Assembly: GCA_934436505.1 (NCBI GenBank)
Contig: CAKSAP010000001.1
Coordinates: forward strand, 248,001-312,000
Direction: 5' to 3'
DNA length: 64,000 nucleotides
DNA from: an uncultured Eubacteriales bacterium
Lineage (GTDB): Bacteria; Bacillota; Clostridia; Oscillospirales; Acutalibacteraceae
The notes under the pieces are model-generated. The model did no database searches. It was given only the letters and a program-made list of their open reading frames with translations, and was not told where the DNA came from. Within the stretch, counting starts at the first letter, position 1, and every line of letters begins with the position of its first letter. Position numbers and translations under genes: made by a program. Of the stretch, positions 24,637 through 31,878 are shown piece by piece.

Positions 24637-24834
24637 ATGGACGTGCGTGTAGGCGACGAGCTTGTAATGAAAAAGGCACATCCCTGCGGCGAGAACAGGT
24701 TTGAGGTTTTGCGTTCGGGGATTGATTTCAGACTGCGTTGTAAGAAGTGCGGACGGGAAGTAATGGTGCCCCGTATAAAGATTGAAAAAAATATTAAGAA
24801 AATAATTCGTGAGGAAAGTCCAAATGACCGATAA
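24637..24834 (+). CDS. DUF951 family small protein
   Basis: 65 residues, MDVRVGDELVMKKAHPCG then LRCKKCGREVMVPRIK, the standard DUF951 (YyzM-like) pattern with one Cys in HPCG and a CxxC pair that may bind zinc. The function is not known. GGGAGGT precedes the ATG. The end overlaps prfA by 11 nt, so the two are translated together. Confidence 0.88.
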   Translation: MDVRVGDELVMKKAHPCGENRFEVLRSGIDFRLRCKKCGREVMVPRIKIEKNIKKIIREESPNDR

Positions 24835-25897
24835 GCTTAACGGAATAGAAGAGAGATACGAAAAAATCAACGAGCTGTTATGCTCTCCCGATATAATAAG
24901 CAATCAGCAGGAATATGCAAAGCTTATGAAGGAGCAGAAGAATTTAACGCCCGTTGTAGAAAAATTCAGAGAATATAAGAAATACGAAAGTGCGCTTACG
25001 GAGTCAAAGGAATTGCTTGATGCAGGCGGACTTGATAAGGATTTCAGAGAGCTTGTGCAAGAGGAATTTGAGCAGGCTAAAATTGACGTTGAGCGTTGCT
25101 CGGAAGAACTTAAAGTTTTGCTTTTGCCGAAGGACCCCAACGACGAGCGAAACGTTATTGTCGAGATAAGAGGCGGTGCAGGCGGAGAAGAGGCGGCACT
25201 TTTTGCAGGCGAGCTTTTCAGAATGTACTCAATGTACGCACAGTCAAAGGGCTTTAAGGTTGAGATTTTGTCGGAAAACCCCACGGAGCTCGGCGGCTAC
25301 AAGGAAATTGTTTTCAGCGTTGAGGGAGAGGGCGCATATTCACGCTTCAAGTTTGAAAGCGGAGTTCACCGTGTTCAGCGTGTTCCCGAAACCGAAAGTC
25401 AGGGCAGAATTCAGACCTCGACCGCAACGGTTGCCGTTTTGCCCGAGGCTGAGGATGTGGACGTGGAGCTTGACCCTGCGGATTTGCAGATTGACGTTTT
25501 CCGTTCGTCGGGCGCAGGCGGTCAGAAGGTAAACAAGACCTCGTCGGCTATCCGTGTAACGCATCTTCCTACGGGAATGGTGGTTGAGTGTCAGGACGAG
25601 CGAAGCCAATATAAAAACAAGGATAAGGCGTTAAAGGTGCTTCGTTCGAGACTTCTTGAAATTGAACAGGCAAAGCACGACGCTGAAATCGCAGGCGCAA
25701 GAAAGGCGCAGGTCGGCACGGGCGACAGAAGCGAGAGAATAAGAACCTACAACTTCCCGCAGGGCAGGGTGTCCGACCACAGAATAGGGCTTACTCTTTA
25801 TAAAATCGAGCAGATAATGAACGGCGACCTTGATGAGATAATCGACGCTCTTATCACAGCCGATACGGCAGAAAAATTAAAGGCAGAGGAAAATTGA
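24824..25897 (+). CDS. prfA: Peptide chain release factor 1
   Basis: A 357-residue class I release factor that recognises UAA/UAG and triggers peptidyl-tRNA hydrolysis. GGQ motif in SSGAGGQKVNKTSSA; codon-recognition tripeptide PET in RVPETESQGR (RF1 type); EIRGGAGGEEAALFAGELFRMY in domain 2. The ATG at 24824 follows GAGGA by about 7 nt; an in-frame GTG 15 nt upstream lies before that site and is not used. The Sua5 gene starts within its stop codon. Confidence 0.95.
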   Translation: MTDKLNGIEERYEKINELLCSPDIISNQQEYAKLMKEQKNLTPVVEKFREYKKYESALTESKELLDAGGLDKDFRELVQEEFEQAKIDVERCSEELKVLLLPKDPNDERNVIVEIRGGAGGEEAALFAGELFRMYSMYAQSKGFKVEILSENPTELGGYKEIVFSVEGEGAYSRFKFESGVHRVQRVPETESQGRIQTSTATVAVLPEAEDVDVELDPADLQIDVFRSSGAGGQKVNKTSSAIRVTHLPTGMVVECQDERSQYKNKDKALKVLRSRLLEIEQAKHDAEIAGARKAQVGTGDRSERIRTYNFPQGRVSDHRIGLTLYKIEQIMNGDLDEIIDALITADTAEKLKAEEN

Positions 25898-26910
25898 TGA
25901 TTACTCGGGTAATTGACATCAGAACAGACGAAAAAGAGGCTTTGAGCGAGGCGGCAAGGCTTATAAAGGACGGCGAGGTTGTGGGAATACCCACAGAAAC
26001 CGTTTACGGACTTGCGGCAAACGCGCTCGACGGCGAAGCGGTTAAGAAAATATATATTGCAAAGGGCAGACCGTCGGACAATCCGCTGATAGTTCATATA
26101 AGCGATATGTCGGAGCTTTCGCCGCTTGTAAGGGAGATACCCGAAAAGGTAAGGCTTATGGCTGAAAAATTTTGGCCGGGACCTCTTACAATGATAATGA
26201 AAAAAAGCGATTTAATTCCCGACGTTACTTCGGGCGGACTTGACACCGTGGCGGTGCGTATGCCGAAATCCGAATACGCAAGGAAGATAATCAAGGCTTG
26301 CGGCTTACCGCTTGCCGCACCGAGTGCAAATCTTTCGGGAAGTCCGAGCCCGACAAACGCAAGGTATGTTTTTGATGATATGGACGGCAGAGTGCCGCTT
26401 ATAATCGACGGCGGAGGCTGTGAAATCGGCGTTGAGTCAACGGTTATAACCTTTGCAACCGAAACGCCCACGCTTTTAAGACCGGGCGGTGTTACGGTTG
26501 AGCAAATTGAGGCTCTTATCGGCGAAATCGATATTGCTTCGGCTGTTCTCAATAAGCTGAAGGACGGCGAAACGGCGGCTTCTCCGGGAATGAAATACAA
26601 GCATTACGCACCGAGTGCCGACATAACAATAGTAAAGGGCGGTTTTGAAAAATTTGTCGATTTTGTAAAGGGTAAGGACTGCTTTGTACTTTGCTTTGAG
26701 GGCGAGGAGCATAATTTTGAAAATGCCGTTACATACGGCAGAGCAGATGACGGACTTTCTGAGGCTAACAGGCTTTTTGACGCACTTCGTGAGCTTGACG
26801 AAAAGGGCGCAAAAACCGTTTACGCAAGATGCCCCGAAATAAGCGGCGTGGGACTTGCGGTTTACAACAGGCTTATCCGTTCCGCAGGCTTTAAGATAAA
26901 GGAGTTGTAG
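25897..26910 (+). CDS. Threonylcarbamoyl-AMP synthase (Sua5/YwlC type)
   Basis: 337 residues. The N-terminal YrdC domain (about 10-205) has GEVVGIPTETVYGLAANA, AKGRPSDNPLIVHI, KFWPGPLTMI and APSANLSGSPSPT; the C-terminal Sua5 domain follows (SPGMKYKHYAPSADITIV). It makes threonylcarbamoyl-AMP from threonine, bicarbonate and ATP for the t6A37 modification of tRNA. The ATG shares one base with the prfA stop (TGATG). prfA-sua5 adjacency is common in Firmicutes and links termination with tRNA modification. Confidence 0.94.
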   Translation: MITRVIDIRTDEKEALSEAARLIKDGEVVGIPTETVYGLAANALDGEAVKKIYIAKGRPSDNPLIVHISDMSELSPLVREIPEKVRLMAEKFWPGPLTMIMKKSDLIPDVTSGGLDTVAVRMPKSEYARKIIKACGLPLAAPSANLSGSPSPTNARYVFDDMDGRVPLIIDGGGCEIGVESTVITFATETPTLLRPGGVTVEQIEALIGEIDIASAVLNKLKDGETAASPGMKYKHYAPSADITIVKGGFEKFVDFVKGKDCFVLCFEGEEHNFENAVTYGRADDGLSEANRLFDALRELDEKGAKTVYARCPEISGVGLAVYNRLIRSAGFKIKEL

Positions 26911-26911
26911 T

Positions 26912-27496
26912 GTGAAAATTATCGGACTTACAGGGCAGACGGGAGCAGGCAAATCCACCGTCGCAAGGGCGCTTGAAAAAATCGGATATTATCATATTGA
27001 CGCCGACCTTGTCGCAAAGGATGTGATAAACGGCGACAAGGCTGTTATCTCCGCACTCGCACGGGAATACGGAGAGGATATTGCTTTGCCCGACGGCAGC
27101 GTTGACAGAAAGCTGCTTGCGAAAAGGGCTTTTTCGTCAAAAGAAAAAACTGAAAAGCTAAGCGAGATAACCCATCCTGCTGTTGTAAGGCGAATAAAAA
27201 GCATAATTTCACAAAAAGAGCAGGAGAACGCTTTGGGCGTAACGGTTGATGCAATAGGACTTTTTGAAAGCGGACTGTCAAGCCTTTGCGATATAAACGT
27301 TTGCGTTGTCGCACCCGAGGAAATACGCCTTGAGAGGATAATCAACCGAGATAAAATATCGCTTGAGGGTGCAAGACAGAGAATATCGGCTCAAAAGGGC
27401 GAGGACTTTTTCCTTGCAAATGCCGATAAGGTTATAAAAAATTATCCGCCCTACGGACTTTCCGAGCAGATAAAGGAACTTGTCAATGATGACTGA
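26912..27496 (+). CDS. coaE: Dephospho-CoA kinase
   Basis: 194 residues, P-loop GLTGQTGAGKSTVARALEKIGY, then IDADLVAKDV, EITHPAVVRRI and a C-terminal lid (RDKISLEGARQRISAQ). It phosphorylates dephospho-CoA to CoA, the last CoA step. It starts with GTG at 26912 after GGAG. The end overlaps the transglycosylase gene by about 11 nt. Confidence 0.94.
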   Translation: MKIIGLTGQTGAGKSTVARALEKIGYYHIDADLVAKDVINGDKAVISALAREYGEDIALPDGSVDRKLLAKRAFSSKEKTEKLSEITHPAVVRRIKSIISQKEQENALGVTVDAIGLFESGLSSLCDINVCVVAPEEIRLERIINRDKISLEGARQRISAQKGEDFFLANADKVIKNYPPYGLSEQIKELVNDD

Positions 27497-28067
27497 TAAA
27501 AAGAAAATCGCATTATCGAAAATAATTGCGTTGATTTTGACCTTTGTTGCGGTCATATCGGCTGTAACCGTGCTTTTTGTAAGAGCAGGCTACAAGCATA
27601 GATATCCGCAAAAATACACAGAATATATAGAGAAATATTCGAAGGAGTATTCCGTTCCGAAGGAATTATTATATGCTACGGCGCAGGTTGAAAGCGGATT
27701 TGACGAAAATGCAAAATCTTCCGTCGGAGCAATAGGTCTTACGCAGATTATGCCCGATACGCTTATGTGGCTTCAGACTAAAACGGGCGAAAAATACACC
27801 GAAGCGGATTTGACAGATCCCGAAATTTCAATAAAATACTGTGCGTTCTTTTATTCGATACTTCTTGAAAAGTTCGAGAACACCGAAGCTGCCGTGGCGG
27901 CGTATCACGCAGGTATAAACAGGGTTGACGGCTGGCTTAAAAACCCCGAATACTCAAAGGACGGGAAAACACTTGACAAAATTCCGTCTAGGGCGACGGC
28001 ACACTATGTAAATAAGGTAACAAAGGCCGTAAATATTTACGGTAATCTATATAAAGAGGAGCTATGA
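27486..28067 (+). CDS. Membrane-anchored lytic transglycosylase (SLT domain)
   Basis: 193 residues: an N-terminal transmembrane helix (about 13-33) and an SLT/goose-lysozyme-like domain with the catalytic Glu in YATAQVESGFDENAKSSVGA, then IGLTQIMPDTLMWL and AAVAAYHAGINRVDGWL. It cleaves peptidoglycan to anhydromuropeptides outside the membrane. Start ATG 27486 lies inside the coaE end; a second ATG is adjacent. Followed by the M18 peptidase with a 4-nt ATGA overlap. Confidence 0.9.
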   Translation: MMTDKKKIALSKIIALILTFVAVISAVTVLFVRAGYKHRYPQKYTEYIEKYSKEYSVPKELLYATAQVESGFDENAKSSVGAIGLTQIMPDTLMWLQTKTGEKYTEADLTDPEISIKYCAFFYSILLEKFENTEAAVAAYHAGINRVDGWLKNPEYSKDGKTLDKIPSRATAHYVNKVTKAVNIYGNLYKEEL

Positions 28068-29476
28068 AAATGAGTAAGGAAAAATCAAGAGCAGAAGAGC
28101 TTAAAGAGAAGCTTTTTTACAATCCGAAGCACGCTTCGGAGGTTATTTCACAGGAAGAAACCGACAAGGCTGACGCATTTTGCGAGGAGTACAAGAGCTT
28201 TCTGAACAAGGCAAAGACGGAGCGAGAAGCTGTTGTTTATGTTCTTGAAAAGGCGAAGAAAAACGGCTTTGTTGAGTTTGACAGAGCAAAAAAATACAAC
28301 GCAGGAGACAAGGTTTACTACAATAACAGAGGTAAGTCTATAATCCTTGCGGTTATCGGTAAAAAGGGTCTTGAAAGCGGCACCCGTCTTTCGGCGGCGC
28401 ACATTGACTCTCCGAGACTCGATATGAAACAAAATCCGCTTTACGAGGATACGGAAATCGCATATTTCAAGACACATTATTACGGCGGAGTTAAGAAATA
28501 TCAGTGGACGGCAATTCCGCTTTCGCTTCACGGCGTAATTGTAAAAAGAGACGGAACAAAGGCTTATGTGAATGTCGGCGAGGATGATAACGACCCGAAA
28601 TTTGTTGTAACGGATCTTCTTCCGCATCTTGCCGCAGAGCAGATGAAGCGTACTCTTGCAGACGGAATAAGGGGCGAGGAGCTGAATATTTTAATCGGCT
28701 CACGTCCGTTCAAGGATGACGAGGCAAGCGAAAAAGTTAAGCTCAATATTATGAACATTCTCTTTGAGAAATACGGAATTATCGAGAGCGATTTTCTTTC
28801 GGCAGAGCTTGAGGCTGTCCCTGCCTTCAAATCCTGCGATATTGGCTTTGACCGCAGTATGATAGGCTCTTACGGACACGACGACAGAGTTTGCGCTTAT
28901 CCTGCCGCAGAGGCTATTTTTAACATTGAAAATCCCGAATATACCGCAATTACCGTTCTTACCGACAAGGAGGAGATCGGCTCTGACGGCAACACGGGAC
29001 TTAATTCCTCATATTTCAAATATTTTGTTGCTGACCTTGCAAATACACAGGGCGTGAATTATCATACCGTGCTTTCAAACACTCATTGCCTTTCGGCTGA
29101 CGTAAACGCTGCGTTTGACCCGACGTTCCCCGATGTTTCGGAGAGAAGAAACGCTTCCTATATCAACAAGGGCGTAGTTATCACGAAATACACAGGCTCA
29201 AGAGGCAAGGCAGGCACAAGCGACGCTTCGGCGGAGTATATGGGCAAAATCAGAAGTATGCTTGACGGTGCGGAGGTCGTATGGCAGTCGGGCGAGCTCG
29301 GTAAGGTTGACGCAGGCGGCGGCGGAACGGTCGCTATGTATCTTGCGGCACTCGATATTGACGTTGTTGACCTCGGTGTTCCGGTGCTTTCAATGCACGC
29401 TCCGTTTGAGGTCGTCTCAAAGCTTGACGTTTATATGGCATACAGAGCGTTCAAGACGTTCTTCGAGGAGAAATAA
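28064..29476 (+). CDS. M18 family aminopeptidase (aspartyl aminopeptidase-like)
   Basis: 470 residues with the M18 zinc-ligand segments RLSAAHIDSPRLDMKQ, MIGSYGHDDRVCAYPA, LTDKEEIGSDGNTG (catalytic Glu and ligand) and the C-terminal LGVPVLSMHAPFEVVSKLD with the final His ligand. A cytoplasmic dinuclear-zinc aminopeptidase that removes N-terminal (often acidic) residues. AAAGAGGAG precedes the ATG. Last gene of the prfA operon; a terminator follows. Confidence 0.93.
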   Translation: MKMSKEKSRAEELKEKLFYNPKHASEVISQEETDKADAFCEEYKSFLNKAKTEREAVVYVLEKAKKNGFVEFDRAKKYNAGDKVYYNNRGKSIILAVIGKKGLESGTRLSAAHIDSPRLDMKQNPLYEDTEIAYFKTHYYGGVKKYQWTAIPLSLHGVIVKRDGTKAYVNVGEDDNDPKFVVTDLLPHLAAEQMKRTLADGIRGEELNILIGSRPFKDDEASEKVKLNIMNILFEKYGIIESDFLSAELEAVPAFKSCDIGFDRSMIGSYGHDDRVCAYPAAEAIFNIENPEYTAITVLTDKEEIGSDGNTGLNSSYFKYFVADLANTQGVNYHTVLSNTHCLSADVNAAFDPTFPDVSERRNASYINKGVVITKYTGSRGKAGTSDASAEYMGKIRSMLDGAEVVWQSGELGKVDAGGGGTVAMYLAALDIDVVDLGVPVLSMHAPFEVVSKLDVYMAYRAFKTFFEEK

Positions 29477-29485
29477 ATTCATTTC

Positions 29486-29515
29486 AGAGCAGATCTATAC
29501 GGTCTGCTCTTTTGT
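29486..29515 (+). terminator. Terminator of the prfA-M18 operon
   Basis: AGAGCAGA/TCTGCTCT stem with a 9-nt loop then TTTGTTT. Confidence 0.75.
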
Positions 29516-29645
29516 TTATAAATTCTTTCCGATTTGTTAACAAAGTGTTAAACATTACATAGTATATTGCATTACAAGATAGTATGTGATATATTGTAAT
29601 TGTAATAAAGACAGTAATGCGGATAGTGCGGAAAGGAGAGGCGCA

Positions 29646-29972
29646 ATGAATACGCAGTTCAAAAAGGGCGTGCTGGAGCTCTGCGTTTTATCCCAGCTGC
29701 GGCAGGGAGACAAATACGGCTATGAGCTTGCGGACGCCGTGGGAAAGCAGATAGATGTTTCCGAGGGAACGATTTATCCGTTGCTGAAGCGATTAAGAAA
29801 CGAGGGATATTTTGAAGTGTACCTCAAGGAGTCGCCCACGGGACCTGCGAGGAAATATTACAGACTTACCAAAAAGGGTTGCGACACACAGGCGGCACTT
29901 GAAAAGGAATGGAACGAATTTACCCTTTGCGTTTCAAATTTGTTAGGAGGCGACGGTAATGACCAAGGTTGA
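29646..29972 (+). CDS. PadR family transcriptional regulator
   Basis: 108 residues of the short PadR type: FKKGVLELCVLSQLRQGDKY, then the winged helix with SEGTIYPLLKRLRNEGYF and the beta-wing (GPARKYYRLTKKG). It usually represses its own operon and membrane-protein neighbours. GGAGAGGC precedes the ATG at 29646. Overlaps the DUF1700 gene by 14 nt, the standard PadR-DUF1700 pairing. Confidence 0.9.
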   Translation: MNTQFKKGVLELCVLSQLRQGDKYGYELADAVGKQIDVSEGTIYPLLKRLRNEGYFEVYLKESPTGPARKYYRLTKKGCDTQAALEKEWNEFTLCVSNLLGGDGNDQG

Positions 29973-30507
29973 ATTTTTACAGGAATTATATAATTATCTC
30001 TCGGGCTTTTCGCCTGCGGACCGTGATGAGATAATACAGGACTTTGAGGAGCATTTTTCCGCCGGTCTTGAGCTTGGAAAAAGCGAAGAACAGATTTGCG
30101 AGGAGCTCGGAACTCCGTACAGCTGCGCTATGCAGTATGTAAATTCGCAGCAGGCTTCGCCGTCTGCCGACACAAAGGAACAGCCGAAGCAGAGTCAGGC
30201 AACTGTCAATGTCGGCTCGCAGACAGCTCAAAAGCCGAATTTTGACAGACGCAACAAAACCTTGTGGACAGGAATGTTCATTTTCCTTGTTTTGTGTGCG
30301 TTCGGCGTTTATCCTGCCTCGGTGGCTCTTATGCTTTCTCCGATAGCGGTTGCGTTAGGCACGATTTTTTCAGTTGCACCACCGTTTACGGGAGCGATGA
30401 TAGGCTTTCTTGTTTCATTTAGCGTGATGCTTTTTTCGGCAGGCTTGCTTGCCTTTGCTGTTATGACCTATCTTTTAAGACTGAGCTTCCGCAAAGCCGG
30501 AATATAA
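29959..30507 (+). CDS. DUF1700 family membrane protein
   Basis: 182 residues: a cytoplasmic N-terminal helical part (VEFLQELYNYLSGFSPADRD, EIIQDFEEHFSAGLELGKSEEQ) typical of DUF1700, a Gln/Pro-rich linker and two to three transmembrane segments (about 93-115, 118-140, 148-172). It probably responds to envelope stress with the PadR regulator; the family's function is not established. Overlaps padR. Confidence 0.85.
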   Translation: MTKVEFLQELYNYLSGFSPADRDEIIQDFEEHFSAGLELGKSEEQICEELGTPYSCAMQYVNSQQASPSADTKEQPKQSQATVNVGSQTAQKPNFDRRNKTLWTGMFIFLVLCAFGVYPASVALMLSPIAVALGTIFSVAPPFTGAMIGFLVSFSVMLFSAGLLAFAVMTYLLRLSFRKAGI

Positions 30508-30519
30508 GGAGGAACTGAT

Positions 30520-30759
30520 ATGAAAAAGCTGATAATTATAACAACGATAGTCCTTTTAGCTTCGATTATATCAACTCTTTGCTTTACGGCGGCGCTCGGA
30601 AACGACTTTATAGCGTTTGCTTCGAGGAATAATATGAGCATAGAGGAAGCACTTGACAGGCTTGAGGATGATTTTGAGGACAGGTTTGAGGAGCCGGATG
30701 ACGACGACCTTGACGAGCCTGATTTTGATGATGATTACGATTTGTATGATTACGATTAA
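30520..30759 (+). CDS. Small membrane-anchored protein with polyacidic tail
   Basis: 79 residues: a signal or anchor helix (about 1-26) and a tail from about residue 45 that is almost all Asp, Glu, Phe and Tyr (EEPDDDDLDEPDFDDDYDLY within it). AAGGAGG precedes the ATG; 12 bp after the DUF1700 gene. I do not know the family. The tail could bind cations or a basic surface partner. PadR-DUF1700 operons often end in a DUF4097 adhesin-like gene, which is absent here; this small gene occupies that place. Confidence 0.7.
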   Translation: MKKLIIITTIVLLASIISTLCFTAALGNDFIAFASRNNMSIEEALDRLEDDFEDRFEEPDDDDLDEPDFDDDYDLYDYD

Positions 30760-30809
30760 GGCTTTTACGGTATAAAAAATACAAAGTGTATTTAACGGAT
30801 GGAATAATT

Positions 30810-31505
30810 ATGGAGAGAAAAAACAAGCTCGATACAGAGGTTGTTTTGACAGAGGGGACGGAAAGCAAGCAGCTCACATACGATAAGCTGTTTTGGCTGT
30901 TTATTGCAGGCAGTATATTGGGCGTGATTATCGAAGGCGTTTTCTGCCAAATTGCAAAAGGGCATTGGGAAAGCCATGTGGTTTCCGTTTACGGCTCTTT
31001 CAACATACTTTACGGGGCGGCGGCAGTCCTGTTTTATGTTGCGGCGGATAAATTAGACTGCAAGCCTAAGGTTGAGAAATTTTTGGTGTTTTCCGTTGTG
31101 GCGACAATATTGGAGCTGCTTTGCGGCTTGCTGTTAAAAGATGTTCTCGGTATGCGTGCATGGAGCTATGACGGCAGCTTTATGAATTATCAGGGCATAA
31201 TATGCTTAGGCTTTTCGATAATGTGGGGACTTGCAGGCACGGCTTTTTGCAAGCTTTGTCCTAAAATCGACGTGCTTCTTGAAAAACTCAACGGCAAGAA
31301 ATGGCATATTGCCTGTGTTGCAATGAGCGTGTTTATGGCGGTAAACTTTATAATGACTGCCGCTTCCATATACAGATGGAGCGAGAGGCATTACGGACTT
31401 GAGGCGAAAACCAAATTTGAAGAGTATCTCGACGAAAGAGCACCCGACAATTGGATGCAGGCACGCTTTGTCGAATGGGAGTTCTTGACAGATATTGATT
31501 TTTAG
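30810..31505 (+). CDS. Putative ABC-transporter permease-like membrane protein (CmpB family)
   Basis: 231 residues with about six transmembrane helices and the family stretches IAGSILGVIIEGVFCQIAKG, VVSVYGSFNILYGAAAVLFY, LELLCGLLLKDVLGMRAWSY and NYQGIICLGFSIMWGL, matching the PF06541 'putative ABC transporter type IV' group. No ATPase partner is nearby and its activity is unproven. The ATG at 30810 follows GGATGGA; a GTG at 30786 would add 8 residues but has no ribosome site. Confidence 0.78.
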   Translation: MERKNKLDTEVVLTEGTESKQLTYDKLFWLFIAGSILGVIIEGVFCQIAKGHWESHVVSVYGSFNILYGAAAVLFYVAADKLDCKPKVEKFLVFSVVATILELLCGLLLKDVLGMRAWSYDGSFMNYQGIICLGFSIMWGLAGTAFCKLCPKIDVLLEKLNGKKWHIACVAMSVFMAVNFIMTAASIYRWSERHYGLEAKTKFEEYLDERAPDNWMQARFVEWEFLTDIDF

Positions 31506-31548
31506 TTAAAATAATAATCAAAAAATAAAATTAAAAGGAGTAATAAAT

Positions 31549-31755
31549 ATGAAGAAAAAGCTTTATAAAAGCAGCAACGACAAAATGCTCGCAGGTGTAC
31601 TCGGCGGATTTGCGGAGTATATCGGAGTCGATTCAACCCTTGTAAGACTTGTTTATGTTCTTATTGCAATGTTTTCGGCAGGCTTCCCCGGAATTCTTTT
31701 CTATATTATATGTGCTCTTGTAATTCCCGACGAGCCGTTTAATGTTGAGCAGTAA
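31549..31755 (+). CDS. PspC domain protein
   Basis: 68 residues: KKLYKSSNDKMLAGVLGGFA, then VDSTLVRLVYVLIAMFSAGF and one hydrophobic helix, the minimal PspC module of envelope-stress proteins. AAAAGGAG precedes the ATG. No other phage-shock genes are adjacent; it follows the CmpB-like gene by 43 bp. Confidence 0.88.
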   Translation: MKKKLYKSSNDKMLAGVLGGFAEYIGVDSTLVRLVYVLIAMFSAGFPGILFYIICALVIPDEPFNVEQ

Positions 31756-31820
31756 TTTCATATTTCGTCCGAAAACGTCTGCGATTTCGTAAAAACAACA
31801 GCATAAGGCGACACGGTTTT

Positions 31821-31878
31821 CACCGTACCGAGGATATAATTTTTTTGTAAAATTATGTTATAAGGTACGGTGATTTTT
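31821..31878 (+). terminator. Terminator-like hairpin overlapping the spoIIE start
   Basis: CACCGTACC (31821-31829) pairs perfectly with GGTACGGTG (31864-31872), with an inner AT stem ATAATTTT/AAAATTAT, then seven T. The assumed spoIIE GTG start lies in the right arm. A TATAAT (31834-31839) sits in the loop. It may terminate the pspC transcript, attenuate spoIIE, or both. Confidence 0.5.
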
